In this document: positions 17,823-29,956 of the stretch, piece by piece
Layout of the letters: each line of letters opens with the position of its first letter
Position numbering within the stretch: the first letter of the stretch is position 1
NCBI RefSeq assembly: GCF_003568845.1
Contig: NZ_CP030126.1
Span: 1,639,001 to 1,703,000, forward strand
Reading direction: 5' to 3'
DNA length: 64,000 nt
DNA from: Indioceanicola profundi
GTDB lineage: Bacteria; Pseudomonadota; Alphaproteobacteria; Azospirillales; Azospirillaceae
Program-made: the position numbers and the translations under genes
Notes under the pieces: generated by a model
The model's input: only the letters and a program-made list of their open reading frames with translations
The model's database searches: none
What the model was told of the DNA's origin: nothing

Positions 17823-19403
17823 TCACTCCCACTCGATGGTGCCGGGCGGCTTGCTGGTGATGTCGTAGGTGACCCGGTTGATGCCGCGCACCTCATTGAT
17901 GATGCGGGTGGCGACGCGGCCCAGGAAGCCGTGGTCGAACGGATAATAGTCCGCCGTCATCCCGTCCACGCTGGTCACGGCGCGCAGCGCGCAGGCGTAG
18001 TCATAGGTGCGGTGGTCGCCCATGACGCCCACGGTCCGCACCGGCAGCAGCACGGCGAAGGCCTGCCAGATGGCGTCGTACAGGCCGGCGGCACGGATCT
18101 CCTCCAGATAGATGCTGTCCGCCTTGCGTAGGATTTCCAGCTTCTCGCGCGTGATCTCGCCCGGCACGCGGATGGCGAGCCCCGGCCCTGGGAACGGGTG
18201 GCGGCCGACAAAGCTGTGCGGCAGGCCCAGCTCACGGCCCAGCGCCCGGACCTCGTCCTTGAACAGCTCGCGCAGCGGTTCCACCAGCTTCAGCTTCATC
18301 CGCTCCGGCAGGCCGCCGACATTGTGGTGCGACTTGATGGTGACGCTGGGGCCGCCGGTGAAGCTCACGCTCTCGATCACGTCGGGATAGAGCGTGCCCT
18401 GGGCCAGGAACCCGGCCCCGCCGACCTTCGCGGCCTCCTTGTCGAACACCTCGATGAACAGGCGGCCGATGATCTTGCGCTTCTGCTCCGGGTCCGACAC
18501 CCCCTCCAGCTCGCCCAGGAACAGGTCGGAGGCGTCCACATGCACCAGCGGGATGTTGTAATGGTCGCGGAACAGGGTCACCACCTGCTCCGCCTCGCCG
18601 GTCCGCATCAGCCCGGTATCGACGAAGATGCAGGTGAGCTGGTCGCCGATCGCCTCATGGATCAGCACGGCGGCGACGGAGCTGTCGACGCCGCCGGACA
18701 GGCCGCAGATCACCTTGGACTCGCCGACCTGCGCCCGGATGCGGTCCACCGCCTCCTGCCGGAAGGCCGCCATGGACCAGTCGCCCGCCAGCCCGGCCAC
18801 GCCGAACAGGAAATTGCGGATCAGCGCGTCGCCATGGGGCGTGTGCACGACTTCGGGATGGAACTGCACGCCGTAGAAGCGGCGGGTATCGTCGGCGATG
18901 ATGGCATAGGGGGCGCCTTCGCTCTGCGCCACGATGCGGAAGCCCTCGGGCAGCCTGGTGACCCGGTCGCCATGGGACATCCAGACCTGCTCGCGCGCCC
19001 CCACCTGCCAGATGCCCTCGAACAGGGCGCAGTCCTCTTTCACATCCACATAGGCCCGGCCGAATTCGCGGGTCTCGCCCGGCTCCACCTTGCCGCCGAG
19101 CTGCTCGCACATGGTCTGCTGGCCGTAGCAGATGCCCAGCACCGGCACGCCCAGCGTCCAGACGCTGTCATGCGCGCGGGGGGAACTCTCCTCCGTCACG
19201 CTGGCCGGCCCGCCGGACAGGATCACCGCCCGCGGCCCGAAGGCGCGGATACGGTCCTCATCGGCGTTGAAGGGATGGATTTCGCAATAGACCCCGGCCT
19301 CGCGCACCCGGCGGGCGATGAGCTGCGTGACCTGCGAACCGAAGTCCAGGATCAGGACGCGGTCATTATGGAGGGCGGCGGAGGCGGTGGTGGGAGCGGC
19401 CAT
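17823..19403 (-). CDS. guaA: GMP synthase (glutamine-hydrolysing)
   Basis: The 526-residue enzyme converts XMP, ATP and glutamine to GMP. The N-terminal class I amidotransferase has the nucleophile Cys in GICYGQQ and the catalytic His-x-Glu in FHPEVVH. The ATP-pyrophosphatase domain has the P-loop [12 protein letters not shown]. The C-terminal dimerisation domain ends [14 protein letters not shown], the invariant GuaA terminus. ATG 19403 gives the usual length (about 525); the open frame upstream to 19487 has no conserved content. The gene stands alone. Confidence 0.97.
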   Translation of the reverse strand: MAAPTTASAALHNDRVLILDFGSQVTQLIARRVREAGVYCEIHPFNADEDRIRAFGPRAVILSGGPASVTEESSPRAHDSVWTLGVPVLGICYGQQTMCEQLGGKVEPGETREFGRAYVDVKEDCALFEGIWQVGAREQVWMSHGDRVTRLPEGFRIVAQSEGAPYAIIADDTRRFYGVQFHPEVVHTPHGDALIRNFLFGVAGLAGDWSMAAFRQEAVDRIRAQVGESKVICGLSGGVDSSVAAVLIHEAIGDQLTCIFVDTGLMRTGEAEQVVTLFRDHYNIPLVHVDASDLFLGELEGVSDPEQKRKIIGRLFIEVFDKEAAKVGGAGFLAQGTLYPDVIESVSFTGGPSVTIKSHHNVGGLPERMKLKLVEPLRELFKDEVRALGRELGLPHSFVGRHPFPGPGLAIRVPGEITREKLEILRKADSIYLEEIRAAGLYDAIWQAFAVLLPVRTVGVMGDHRTYDYACALRAVTSVDGMTADYYPFDHGFLGRVATRIINEVRGINRVTYDITSKPPGTIEWE

Positions 19404-19526
19404 GGCGCACTGTTCCTGAGCGGGGTCGGAAAGTGCGCCGCAACCTAGCCCAGCCCCACGCCTGCGGCAAGCGCAAGGGCTCCCCATCCAGCGCGGGGCG
19501 GCCCAGCGCAGGGCGGCAACTCAGCC

Positions 19527-20186
19527 CTATTCCTTGGTGCTGATGACGGTATAGCGCGCCGGGTGCGACAGGCTGATGGTGGGATTTTCCCGCTCCAGCT
19601 TCTTGTCCTTGCGGATGTTGACCCGTCCGCGCTCATCCGCCTTGATCACCCGCTCTCCCGCCTTGGAGGCCAGCGTGGCCGTGCAGTCCGGTCCGCACTG
19701 GACCCGCAGGGTCTTGGCCGACGGCACGACGAAGGCGAAGACACCAGCCTCCTTCTCGATCACCCCGTCCACCTGTTTGAAGGCGGCGAGAACGTCGGAA
19801 TAGGCGAAGGCCTTGGGATCGGTCAGCTTCATGCCGACCTGGATGCGCATGTCGAATTCCTTCGGGTCCTGGTTCACCTGCACCACGGCCCGCTCATCCA
19901 CCCAGACAGGATTCATGGGCAGGACAAAGGCATTGTCCTCATCCACCGTGACCGCGACCGGCCCGTCGGCGGTGATGATGGTCATCTCCACCTTCTCCAG
20001 ATCCTCGTCCCGGTCCTTGGCGCGTAGGCTGGAGCGCAGGGCCAGCCGATCCGTATTCGGCCGCGCCTCATACTTCTTCAGCTCGTCGAAGAAGGTTTTG
20101 TACGGAACCTGATAGGTCTCGGCCGCCACTGGCCCGGCAAGGCCCAGCACGACGGCGGCAGTGAGGATGATGGCACGGAAGGACAT
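19527..20186 (-). CDS. Secreted protein of unknown function (DUF2987-like)
   Basis: The 219-residue protein begins with a signal peptide ending PVAAETY (residue 22). The mature part starts YQVPYKTFFDELKKYEA and contains FVLPMNPVWVDERAVVQVNQDPKEF, then MKLTDPKAFAYSDVLAAFKQVDG, which resembles DUF2987 proteins. That assignment is tentative and from memory of the family pattern. It has one Cys pair (VQCGPDCTA). Its neighbours guaA and thiC give no hint of function. Confidence 0.72.
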   Translation of the reverse strand: MSFRAIILTAAVVLGLAGPVAAETYQVPYKTFFDELKKYEARPNTDRLALRSSLRAKDRDEDLEKVEMTIITADGPVAVTVDEDNAFVLPMNPVWVDERAVVQVNQDPKEFDMRIQVGMKLTDPKAFAYSDVLAAFKQVDGVIEKEAGVFAFVVPSAKTLRVQCGPDCTATLASKAGERVIKADERGRVNIRKDKKLERENPTISLSHPARYTVISTKE

Positions 20187-20267
20187 GGAGCAACCCGGTA
20201 CAGCACGCGCAATGGGCGTACGTTACCAGATTCCACAAACCCTTCTGTGCGCCCCGTCACGCCGGCG

Positions 20268-20343
20268 GATGTCGGCCACGCCCACGGCATGACCGACCTA
20301 CTTCCGCCCACGTAGGTCGGACACGCAAAGCGTGGCCGACATC
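20268..20343. repeat. REP-like nested inverted repeat (GTAGGTCGG family)
   Basis: The outer 14-bp arms GATGTCGGCCACGC (20268-20281) and complement (20330-20343) enclose an inner pair CCGACCTAC (20293-20301) and GTAGGTCGG (20312-20320). The inner motif recurs at 40693-40841. Confidence 0.7.
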
Positions 20344-20360
20344 GCAGGATCACCTCTGGA

Positions 20361-22426
<2,066 letters not shown>

Positions 22427-22519
22427 GATGCGGCCATAAGGCCCTGGAACCGTTCGGCTGTCAACGGGTGGAAGGGTGCGGGAGCGGCAGGTTCCTTCCC
22501 GCCGCCCCTTACCCTGCCC

Positions 22520-23572
22520 TCAGCGCGACACCGGCTTCGGCGTCGTCGCCGTGCTGGCCGGCAGGATCGGCAGCTCCACCTTGGGCTGGGCACCGGTCAG
22601 GCTGTGCAGGAAGGCGGTGATGGCCTCCACCTCCGGCTCCGTCAGCTCGGTGCCGAGTTGGCTGGTGCCCATGATCGCCACCGCCTGGCGCAGATCCCAC
22701 ACCTTGCCGGAATGGAAATAGGGCGCCGTCAGTGCCACGTTCCGCAGGGTGGGGGAGCGGAAGACATAATCGTCATCCGCCGTCTGTGTGACCTGGAACC
22801 GCCCGCGGTCGGCGGCCGGCAGCACCTCCGCCCCCGGCTTCTCGACCACGCCGAACGGGAAGTAATCCTGCCCGCCCACATTGATCCCGTTGTGGCAGGC
22901 GGCGCAGCCCTTCTCCATGAACAGGGCCGCCCCCTGCTTCTGCTGGGCGGTCAGGGCGGAGTCCTTGCCCTTCAGCCACTGGTCGAAGGGGGCGTCTGGC
23001 GTCACCAGCGTCGCCTCGTACACCTCGATGGCGCGGGCCACATTGTCGAAGCTCACCGGGTCCTTTTCCTTCGGGAAGGCCTGGGCGAACTTCGCCTTGT
23101 ACTCCGGCATGCTGTTCAGCACGGCCAGAACCCGCTCCGGCGTGCTGTTCATCTCCACCGCCGCCTGGATCGGGCCCTTGGCCTGCGCCTTCAGGTCCAC
23201 GGCGCGCCCGTCCCAGAACTGGGCCACATTGTTGACGGCGTTCAGCACGGTCGGCGCGTTGCGCGGCCCCGCCGCCCAGCCATGCCCGATGGAGGTTTCC
23301 AGCCCGTCCACCCCGCCCGTCGCCACGTTGTGGCAGGAGTTGCAGGAGAACAGGTGGCTGGCGGACAGGCGCGGCTCGAAGAACAGCATCTTGCCGAGCT
23401 CGACCTTCTCCGCGGTCGCCGGGTTGTCCTTGATGGCCGGGGGCTTGGCGGCGATGGGCGCGAAGTGCTGCTTCGCCTCTTCCCGCAACGGATCGGCGGC
23501 GGCTCCGGCGGGGCCCGCCGGCCCGGCCAGAAGACCGATGAGCGCGGCTCCCAACAGCAGCGGCTTCAGCAT
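22520..23572 (-). CDS. Di-haem cytochrome c peroxidase
   Basis: From ATG 23572 (AAGGAA upstream) this is 350 residues, with a signal peptide ending AGAAADP. Two c-type haem sites are present: CNSCH near residue 77 and CAACH near residue 230. The family segments ELGKMLFFEPRLSAS, NAPTVLNAVNN, FWDGRA and FRSPTLRNVALTAPYFHSG are all there. It should reduce hydrogen peroxide in the periplasm using cytochrome c or a similar donor. The C-terminal tail (LPASTATTPKP) is unstructured. Confidence 0.93.
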   Translation of the reverse strand: MLKPLLLGAALIGLLAGPAGPAGAAADPLREEAKQHFAPIAAKPPAIKDNPATAEKVELGKMLFFEPRLSASHLFSCNSCHNVATGGVDGLETSIGHGWAAGPRNAPTVLNAVNNVAQFWDGRAVDLKAQAKGPIQAAVEMNSTPERVLAVLNSMPEYKAKFAQAFPKEKDPVSFDNVARAIEVYEATLVTPDAPFDQWLKGKDSALTAQQKQGAALFMEKGCAACHNGINVGGQDYFPFGVVEKPGAEVLPAADRGRFQVTQTADDDYVFRSPTLRNVALTAPYFHSGKVWDLRQAVAIMGTSQLGTELTEPEVEAITAFLHSLTGAQPKVELPILPASTATTPKPVSR

Positions 23573-23711
23573 GGTCGGATTCCTTTTCCAGTCCTGCCGC
23601 CGCACCGCCCGGAAGTGGTGCAGCGGCCTGGAATCCTTCTAATCCCCACGCCCGCCAGCGTCGTTGATCCACCTCAATCGGAGTGGCTAAGCAAGTCCGC
23701 GAGGGAAGCGG

Positions 23712-25085
23712 TTATCCTCGCTTCCAGCTCGTCCCCTGCGGTCCGTCCTCCAGGATGATGCCCTGGGCGGCCAGATCGTTTCGGATGCGATCCGCCTCGG
23801 CGAAGTTCTTCGCCTTGCGGGCATCCTTGCGGGCCTGGATGGCGGCTTCGATGGCGGCTTCGTCCAGCCCGCCGGCACCCGCCGTGGTCCAGCGGAACCA
23901 GGTCTCCGGCGGGTGCCCCAGGAACCCGAACAGCCCGCCAGCGGCCTTCAGCGCGGCGGCCGCCTCCAGCTTCTTCGCCGGGTCCTGCTCCCGGTGGAAG
24001 GCCCCCGCCAGCTCATGTATCTGGCTGATGGCCAGCGGTGTATTCAGGTCAGCCTCCAGCGCCGACAGAACCTCCGCCGGCACATCGGCCTCCTGCACCG
24101 TATCCAGCCCGCGCAGGACACCGTACCAGCGGTCCAGCGTCTGCTTCGCCTGGGCGATCTTCTCCTTGGTGAAGTCCAGCGGCTGGCGGTAATGGGCGCT
24201 CAGCAGGGCCAGCCTGATGGCCTCCCCCGGAAACTCCTCCAGCAGCTCCCGCACCGTGTAGAAGTTGCCCAGGCTCTTGGACATCTTGTCGCCGGCGATG
24301 GTCAGGAAGCCGGAATGCATCCAGTAGTTCGCCATCACCGCGGTGCCATGGGCGCACCGGCTCTGGGCGATCTCGTTCTCATGGTGCGGGAAGATCAGGT
24401 CCAGCCCGCCACCATGGATGTCGAACACCTGCCCCAGATGCTGCGCCGACATGGCGGAGCACTCGATATGCCAGCCTGGACGGCCGCGGCCCCAGGGGCT
24501 GTCCCAGCCGGGCTCCCCCTCCTTGGCCGGCTTCCACAGCACGAAGTCGGCCGGGCTGCGCTTGTAGGGCGCGACTTCCACCCGCGCGCCCGCGATCAGC
24601 TCGTCCTGACTGCGGCGCGACAGGCGGCCGTAATCCTGCATGGCCGGCACGTGGAACAGCACATGCCCCTCGGCGGCATAGGCGAAGCCCTTCTCCACCA
24701 GATTCCCGATCATCTCCACCATCTGCGGGATGTGGGTGGTGGCGCGGGGCTCGATATCCGGGCGCAGCAGGCCCAGATCGTCCATGTCGGCATGGAACTG
24801 GTCGGTGGTGCGGGCGGTGACGCCGTCGATCGGCTCCCCCGACTGCTTCGACCGCTCGATGATCTTGTCGTCCACATCCGTGATGTTCCGCGCATAGGTC
24901 ACGCGCGGATACAGATGCTTCAGCAGCCGGGCCAGCAGGTCGAAGGCGCTGAAGGTGCGGGCGTTGCCGATATGGGCATAGTCATAGACCGTGGGCCCGC
25001 AGACATACAGGCGCACATGCTCGGCATCGATGGGGGCGAACGCTTCCTCGGTGCGGGTCAGCGTGTTGTACAGCGTCAGCGCCAT
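23712..25085 (-). CDS. cysS: Cysteinyl-tRNA synthetase
   Basis: The 457-residue class I synthetase charges tRNA-Cys. It has [15 protein letters not shown] (zinc Cys plus the HIGH-type motif HIGN), the zinc ligands of HIECSAM and [11 protein letters not shown], and KMSKSLGN. The length is close to the usual 460. The C-terminal anticodon-binding domain ends [11 protein letters not shown]. It begins at ATG 25085 behind CCGGAG. A 30-codon open frame with three consecutive Cys codons lies 44 bp upstream and may regulate it. Confidence 0.97.
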   Translation of the reverse strand: MALTLYNTLTRTEEAFAPIDAEHVRLYVCGPTVYDYAHIGNARTFSAFDLLARLLKHLYPRVTYARNITDVDDKIIERSKQSGEPIDGVTARTTDQFHADMDDLGLLRPDIEPRATTHIPQMVEMIGNLVEKGFAYAAEGHVLFHVPAMQDYGRLSRRSQDELIAGARVEVAPYKRSPADFVLWKPAKEGEPGWDSPWGRGRPGWHIECSAMSAQHLGQVFDIHGGGLDLIFPHHENEIAQSRCAHGTAVMANYWMHSGFLTIAGDKMSKSLGNFYTVRELLEEFPGEAIRLALLSAHYRQPLDFTKEKIAQAKQTLDRWYGVLRGLDTVQEADVPAEVLSALEADLNTPLAISQIHELAGAFHREQDPAKKLEAAAALKAAGGLFGFLGHPPETWFRWTTAGAGGLDEAAIEAAIQARKDARKAKNFAEADRIRNDLAAQGIILEDGPQGTSWKRG

Positions 25086-25129
25086 GGAAAACTCCGGACG
25101 TCTCTGGCCTGGGAAAAGGGTGCAGCGGC

Positions 25130-25222
25130 TCAGGCGTGCGGACAACAACAGGGGGCATGGGTTCCCCCCTGCTCCCGGATATTCACCAGCCGAATGGCGG
25201 CGATGGCGTGCGCGACGGACAT
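25130..25222 (-). CDS. Putative cysteine leader peptide (30 residues) upstream of cysS
   Basis: ATG 25222 is preceded by AGAGAGAG. The peptide begins MSVAHAIAAIRLVNIREQGG and ends THAPCCCPHA, with three consecutive TGT codons just before its stop. A GC-rich hairpin (CAGGGGG paired with CCCCCTG, plus strand 25147-25169) sits directly before the Cys codons. It ends 44 bp upstream of the start of cysteinyl-tRNA synthetase. By analogy with known amino-acid attenuators and the polycysteine leader ORFs described in mycobacteria, it could sense charged tRNA-Cys. Expression is not shown by the sequence. Confidence 0.55.
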   Translation of the reverse strand: MSVAHAIAAIRLVNIREQGGTHAPCCCPHA

Positions 25223-25329
25223 TCGCTCTCTCTGAACCTGCGCGGTCTCGCCGGAGCGGCGTTCAACCGCCCCGGACCGGCTACTGGTAACAGGCTTTGC
25301 CGCTCCGGTCCACGGTCCAGGCTGCGCCC

Positions 25330-26505
25330 CTATATCTGCGGCGCGTACACCATCTCCGGCTTCGGCAGACCGCGCAGATCGAAGCTGCCCAGGCATTCGA
25401 AGCTGCGGCCGGAGCAGCCGGCGAAGGCCTGGCTCACAACCACTTGCCGCTCGAGCTGCTTGGCAAGATCGAGCATGCGGGCGGCCTGATTCACCGCCGG
25501 CCCGACCACGGTGAAGTCCAGTCGGCGCACCCCGCCGATGTTGCCGAAGGCGACATAGCCCAGATGCAGCGACAGCCCGTATTCCAGCGGAGGCACATCC
25601 GTCGGGCGGACCTCGTTCCAGGCATTCACCGATGCCTCCAGCGTCGCCGCCGCGGTCAGCGCGTGGCCGCAGGCCTCAGCCGGGTTCATCTCCTGCGCCG
25701 GGAAGATCGCCATCATGCCATCGCCCATGAACTTCAGCACCTCGCCCCCGCTCGCCTCCACGGCCGCGCAGGCATGGCCGAACCAGTCGTTCAGGCGCGC
25801 GATCACCGTCCTGGAGATGTTGGCCTGGGTGAAGGCCGTAAATCCGCGAAGGTCGCAGAACAGGATGGCGGCGAAGATGCTGGAATAGTCGCCGCGTCGG
25901 ATCTGCCCGTCGAAAACGCGCAGGCCCGGCTCCCGCCCCAGGTAAACCGACAGCAGGTCGGTGGCGATGATCCGCATCACGCGCGCCTCGACCAGCGGGC
26001 TCAGCGCACGGGCGACCAGCTCCAGCTCCTGCACATTCTCCGACGTGAAGCCGCCCGGCTGCCTTGTGGCGAAACTGATGGCGGCGGTGCGGTCGGCGTC
26101 CCGGAACGGCAGCGGCACGATCAGGTAATCGGTGAACCCTTCCGACCACAGCCGGCGCAGGATGCCCATCTCCATGTCGCCATCGGCGATGCCGGCGCGG
26201 AAAGACTGGCCGGTTTCATCCACCACGCGGACCGGGCTGTAGAGATAGTCCGGATTCTCCTCCATCCCGCGCGGCGCATGGGTCCGGCGCAGCTCCGCCC
26301 CGCGCCGCCATTCCATACCCTGCCCGCCCAACTCGGGATGGATCACCTCCAGATTCAAGGAGACCCGATCCAGCGGATAGGCGTCTGCCAGCTCCGCGCA
26401 GGCCGCCTCGAACAGCTCGGCCAGTTCCATGGCATGCGCACCGCCCAGCATCAGCCAGTCGGTGAAGCCGCGCAGGCGGTCGGTCAGTGGGGCAAGCGGG
26501 CTCAC
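25330..26505 (-). CDS. Class III adenylate/guanylate cyclase with N-terminal sensor region
   Basis: The 391-residue protein starts at GTG 26505 with GGAG upstream. Residues 1-175 form a GAF-like region (LSLNLEVIHPELGG-type strand, DYLIVPLPFRDADRTAAISFAT). Residues about 205-390 are the cyclase homology domain: ILFCDLRGFTAFTQ carries the first metal Asp, GEVLKFMGDGMMAIFP the second, and DFTVVGPAVNQAARM the ribose/transition-state Asn. It should make cyclic AMP (or GMP). It is soluble and stands alone. No effector gene is nearby. Confidence 0.9.
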   Translation of the reverse strand: MSPLAPLTDRLRGFTDWLMLGGAHAMELAELFEAACAELADAYPLDRVSLNLEVIHPELGGQGMEWRRGAELRRTHAPRGMEENPDYLYSPVRVVDETGQSFRAGIADGDMEMGILRRLWSEGFTDYLIVPLPFRDADRTAAISFATRQPGGFTSENVQELELVARALSPLVEARVMRIIATDLLSVYLGREPGLRVFDGQIRRGDYSSIFAAILFCDLRGFTAFTQANISRTVIARLNDWFGHACAAVEASGGEVLKFMGDGMMAIFPAQEMNPAEACGHALTAAATLEASVNAWNEVRPTDVPPLEYGLSLHLGYVAFGNIGGVRRLDFTVVGPAVNQAARMLDLAKQLERQVVVSQAFAGCSGRSFECLGSFDLRGLPKPEMVYAPQI

Positions 26506-26631
26506 GTCGCAGAACTCCGGGGTGATGGCGGCTGCCGGAAGCCGCCGCGATTTCGCAAATTACGCCCGATGGGCAGGAACACAAGCCGGGATGAAGTCGA
26601 CCCTGGCGGGTTGTCGCCGCATGAGCAGCAC

Positions 26632-26829
26632 ATGCCGGACCCGAAGATGAACCAGAACCGCGACGATGCCCGCCGCGAAAGCACCGCCCGCGCCGGCTGG
26701 AAAGGAGCTGTGTACCAGGTCCCTTCCGCCGGTCTGGGCAGCTCCTATCCCCCGATCGGGCGGCACATCCTCTATACGGCGATCACCATCGCCATAGCGG
26801 TGGTGCTCTTTCTGGTCTTCGCCGGATGA
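26632..26829 (+). CDS. Small single-pass membrane protein, 65 residues
   Basis: ATG 26632 (or ATG 26647) opens a frame with a polar, charged N-terminus, then GWKGAVYQVPSAGLGSSYPP and one C-terminal hydrophobic helix (about residues 46-63, AITIAIAVVLFLVFAG). This tail-anchored layout supports a real gene. It is divergent from the cyclase gene and lies 74 bp before the next plus-strand gene. No family is recognised. Confidence 0.6.
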   Translation: MPDPKMNQNRDDARRESTARAGWKGAVYQVPSAGLGSSYPPIGRHILYTAITIAIAVVLFLVFAG

Positions 26830-26903
26830 ACCACTGAACGGCGCGGCCCGGCCGCCTGTACGGTGCGTTGCCTTCCCCGTATCCGCCCGGAAGGGGAACC
26901 GAC

Positions 26904-27380
26904 GTGAAGAAGACAGCCGACTCCGTCCGCAGAATGATCGACCTGCTCGAGCTGACCGCCGAGCGGGAGATGCGGGTATGGGGCGTGCTGCTGCCGGGGC
27001 GGGACACATGGCGGCTCTTCGCCGAATACCGCGATTTCTGCACGGAGGAGCAGCGCTGCCTGATTTTCGTGCAGTCCGCCCGCAATCAGGTGGAGCGAAT
27101 GTCCGACCCGGCGCGGCGGGAGATGGTGGCGCGCATCGGCGAGGTGGAGCGCCGCATCCGTCTCGCCGCCGCCGCCGTCCACCGCCGCTATCTCGAAGCC
27201 CTGAGCGAACCCGGCGTTCCCCTGCCCGTGGGCAGCGCCGAATTCCTGCGGCAGCGTCTGGCCGTTCTGAACGGCCTTCCTGAGCGCATTGGCCAGGACT
27301 GGCGCCGGCCCCTGCGCGAGCTGGCGTCAAGCCTGGTCGCCCGTGCCCACGATCTGCGGGACTTCGGCGGCCAGGCCTGA
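26904..27380 (+). CDS. Helical protein of unknown function, 158 residues
   Basis: GTG 26904 with AAGGGGAA upstream is preferred over ATG 26868, whose extra residues look non-coding. The product (MKKTADSVRRMIDLLELTAE, then WGVLLPGRDTWRLFAEYRDFC) is almost all alpha-helix with regularly spaced charges. It has no membrane segment and no recognised motif. It converges on the acyl-CoA dehydrogenase gene. Confidence 0.65.
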   Translation: MKKTADSVRRMIDLLELTAEREMRVWGVLLPGRDTWRLFAEYRDFCTEEQRCLIFVQSARNQVERMSDPARREMVARIGEVERRIRLAAAAVHRRYLEALSEPGVPLPVGSAEFLRQRLAVLNGLPERIGQDWRRPLRELASSLVARAHDLRDFGGQA

Positions 27381-27389
27381 CCCGCTTCT

Positions 27390-28604
27390 TCAGCCGAAGG
27401 CCTGCAGGCCGGTCTGCGCCCGGCCCAGGATCAGGGCGTGCACGTCGTGCGTGCCCTCATAGGTGTTCACCGCCTCCAGGTTCAGGACATGGCGGATCAC
27501 CTGGTACTCGTCACTGATGCCGTTGCCGCCATGCATGTCGCGGGCGACGCGGGCGATATCCAGCGCCTTGCCGCAGTTGTTCCGCTTCAGCATGCTGATC
27601 ATCTCCGGCGTCCATGTGCCGTCGTCCATCATGCGGCCGAGACGCAGGGAGCCCTGCAGCCCCAGCGCGATCTCCGTCTGCATGTCGGCCAGCTTCTTCT
27701 GCATGAGCTGGGTGGCGGCCAGCGGGCGGCCGAACATCTTGCGGTCCAGCGTGTACTGGCGCGCCGCATGCCAGCAGGCTTCCGCAGCGCCCATCGCCCC
27801 CCAGGAGATGCCGTAGCGCGCCTTGTTCAGGCAGCCGAACGGCCCGCCCAGACCCTTGGCATTGGGCAGGTAGTGCTCCTCGGTGACGAACACCTCGTCC
27901 ATCATGATCATGCCGGTGATGGAGGCGCGCAGGCTGAACTTGCCCTCGATCTTCGGGGCGGACAGCCCCTCCATCCCCTTCTCCAGCACGAAGCCGCGGA
28001 TGACGCCCTCATCGTCCTTGGCCCAGACGACGAACACGTCGGAGATGGGGGAGTTGGTGATCCAGGTCTTGGAGCCGCTGATGCGCCAGCCGCCATCCAC
28101 CTTGCGCGCGCGGGTCTTCATGCTGGCCGGGTCGGAACCGGCATCCGGCTCGGTCAGGCCGAAGCAGCCCACATATTCGCCGGTGGCCAGCTTCGGCAGG
28201 TACTTCTGCCGCTGCTCCTCCGTGCCATAGGCATGGATCGGGTGCATGACGAGCGAGGACTGCACGGACATGGCCGAACGGTAGCCGGAATCCACTCGCT
28301 CCACCTCGCGCGCGACCAGCCCGTAGCAGACATGGTTCACGCCGGCGCAGCCGTAGCCATCGATGGTCATGCCCAGCAGGCCCAGCTCGCCCATCTCGGA
28401 CATGATCTCGCGGTGGAAAATCTCGTTCCGGAAGCCTTCCTGCACCCGCGCCATCAGCCTGTCCTGGCAGTAGTCGCGGGCGGTGTCGCGCACCATCCGC
28501 TCCTCCTCGGTCAGCTGGGCATCCAGGTGCAGCGGATCGTCCCACTGGAACGTGCCGCCCTTCGGGGACTTGGCCTTCGCGTCGAGTGCCGCGCTGTCGG
28601 ACAT
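27390..28604 (-). CDS. gcdH: Glutaryl-CoA dehydrogenase-type acyl-CoA dehydrogenase
   Basis: The 404-residue flavoenzyme starts at ATG 28604 after GGGAGAAACC. It shows [67 protein letters not shown] and the catalytic Glu in [17 protein letters not shown]. This combination matches glutaryl-CoA dehydrogenases (lysine/tryptophan breakdown: glutaryl-CoA to crotonyl-CoA and CO2). The substrate is assigned by family likeness. No neighbouring pathway gene confirms it. Confidence 0.88.
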   Translation of the reverse strand: MSDSAALDAKAKSPKGGTFQWDDPLHLDAQLTEEERMVRDTARDYCQDRLMARVQEGFRNEIFHREIMSEMGELGLLGMTIDGYGCAGVNHVCYGLVAREVERVDSGYRSAMSVQSSLVMHPIHAYGTEEQRQKYLPKLATGEYVGCFGLTEPDAGSDPASMKTRARKVDGGWRISGSKTWITNSPISDVFVVWAKDDEGVIRGFVLEKGMEGLSAPKIEGKFSLRASITGMIMMDEVFVTEEHYLPNAKGLGGPFGCLNKARYGISWGAMGAAEACWHAARQYTLDRKMFGRPLAATQLMQKKLADMQTEIALGLQGSLRLGRMMDDGTWTPEMISMLKRNNCGKALDIARVARDMHGGNGISDEYQVIRHVLNLEAVNTYEGTHDVHALILGRAQTGLQAFG

Positions 28605-28755
28605 GATGGTTTCTCCCGCCGGGCGGTCCTCAAAGCCTGCGCCGCCGCGCGGGACCGCCCTCGTATCGAAATGCGTTGCCGGGCAACATTCTGCCTTATG
28701 CAAGCCCTGTCAAGGCAAGCGGGGCCCATCCCGCGGCACCACCCCTTCCGGGCCC

Positions 28756-28995
28756 CTACTGGAGGCAGGAATGCTCAACCGAGCGGGCCGCAAGCTCCTG
28801 GAACTCCGAGGCATATTTGCCGCTGGTCAGAATGCCGGGATTGCGAATCATCTCCGCGTTCAGGGTCCGGAGGTCCGCATTGATCCGCTCGCACGGGCTG
28901 GCGCACGCGCTTAGCAGCAACACCCCTGCCAAGCCTGTGAGGAGAAGCATGCGGCTGCGTGTCGTGCGTCTGTGTGATCTGTCCGTTGGACGCAT
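28756..28995 (-). CDS. Small lipoprotein, 79 residues
   Basis: From ATG 28995 (AAGGA upstream) the product has an unusually long, Arg-rich n-region (MRPTDRSHRRTTRSRM) followed by LLLTGLAGVLLLSAC, a clear lipobox with the lipidated Cys. The mature part is about 48 residues with two more Cys (PCERINADLRTLNAEM to EHSCLQ). ATG 28950 is another possible start. Function unknown. Confidence 0.7.
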   Translation of the reverse strand: MRPTDRSHRRTTRSRMLLLTGLAGVLLLSACASPCERINADLRTLNAEMIRNPGILTSGKYASEFQELAARSVEHSCLQ

Positions 28996-29101
28996 GGCGT
29001 CTCGATCCTTGGTGCCGGGTTCCATCCTGGCACGGGACAGTGACGGCGGGGGCGGGCGAAAATTGGGCAGGCCGGCGGCGGCCCTGCGGCACGGCGCCGG
29101 A

Positions 29102-29956
29102 TCAGAGCACCGGCCCCCGCAACGGTCGGAAGTACTTCAGCAGCTGCTGCAACTCCCCGCGGAGCTGCTCATCGTCCCGCAGGCGGGACTGGAGCGCCAT
29201 GTCGCGCTTGGCCAGGAAGACCACATGCTCCTTCGGCGGCAGCGCGCGGTAGGACGGCTTGGGCGCGATGGTGCCGTCGTCGCGGATGGTGGACAGGAAG
29301 AACATCGCGCGCATGAATTTGGAGAACAGCCTGTTCCCGCTCTCCGGCGGTTCGCGGCAGATGATGGAATAGATGTAGTTGGCCTTGAAGGCATAGTAGC
29401 TGTTGTAGATGCGCTGCACGGCCTGGAACTGCTCTGCCGGCGCGCTCATGCGGGAGACGAGCTGCTGTTCCTTGAAGCCGGTCATGAAATGGCTGCCGGC
29501 CTCCTTGGCGAACAGCATCGGCCGTTCACGGACTTGGCTGATGCGCTTGCGGTACTCGATCAGGGCGCGGCCCACGAGGACGTGGATCATCCGCCGCTCG
29601 ACATCCAGCTCGGCCGGAAGGCCCATCATGAACTCGATGGCGGGCATGAGCTGCAGCGGATGGGTGATCGGCTGACGCCGCCCCCGCCCCCGGCCCAGCA
29701 GCGATCCCTGCAGCCAGTCGATCACGCCGTGCGCCTGCCAGCGCAGGCGCGTGGTCGCTGGGATCGTGGACAGCCCGCTGGCCTGGAGAAACAGAGCCAT
29801 CTGGTCGCGCCAGGACTTCCGCGGCAGCTGCACCAGCTCGACATCCGTCAGCCGTATGGGGCTGCCCAGCGCCTCCGCCGCCGGCGGAAGCGGCTTGTAG
29901 TCGAGGCTGCGTCCATAGACGACGCCCCGGGTCCTGGTTTCGGCAGCGAGTGACAT
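29102..29956 (-). CDS. Conserved-looking protein of unknown function, 284 residues
   Basis: This is a well-behaved coding frame with normal composition (MSLAAETRTRGVVYGRSLDY, then VELVQLPRKSWRDQMALFLQ and HPLQLMPAIEFMMGLPAELD). It has no signal peptide or clear membrane helix. Aromatic-rich segments IYNSYYAFKANYIYSIICR and RAMFFLSTI suggest a globular helical protein. No domain is recognised. It is divergent from the EF-hand/ECF operon. Confidence 0.65.
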   Translation of the reverse strand: MSLAAETRTRGVVYGRSLDYKPLPPAAEALGSPIRLTDVELVQLPRKSWRDQMALFLQASGLSTIPATTRLRWQAHGVIDWLQGSLLGRGRGRRQPITHPLQLMPAIEFMMGLPAELDVERRMIHVLVGRALIEYRKRISQVRERPMLFAKEAGSHFMTGFKEQQLVSRMSAPAEQFQAVQRIYNSYYAFKANYIYSIICREPPESGNRLFSKFMRAMFFLSTIRDDGTIAPKPSYRALPPKEHVVFLAKRDMALQSRLRDDEQLRGELQQLLKYFRPLRGPVL

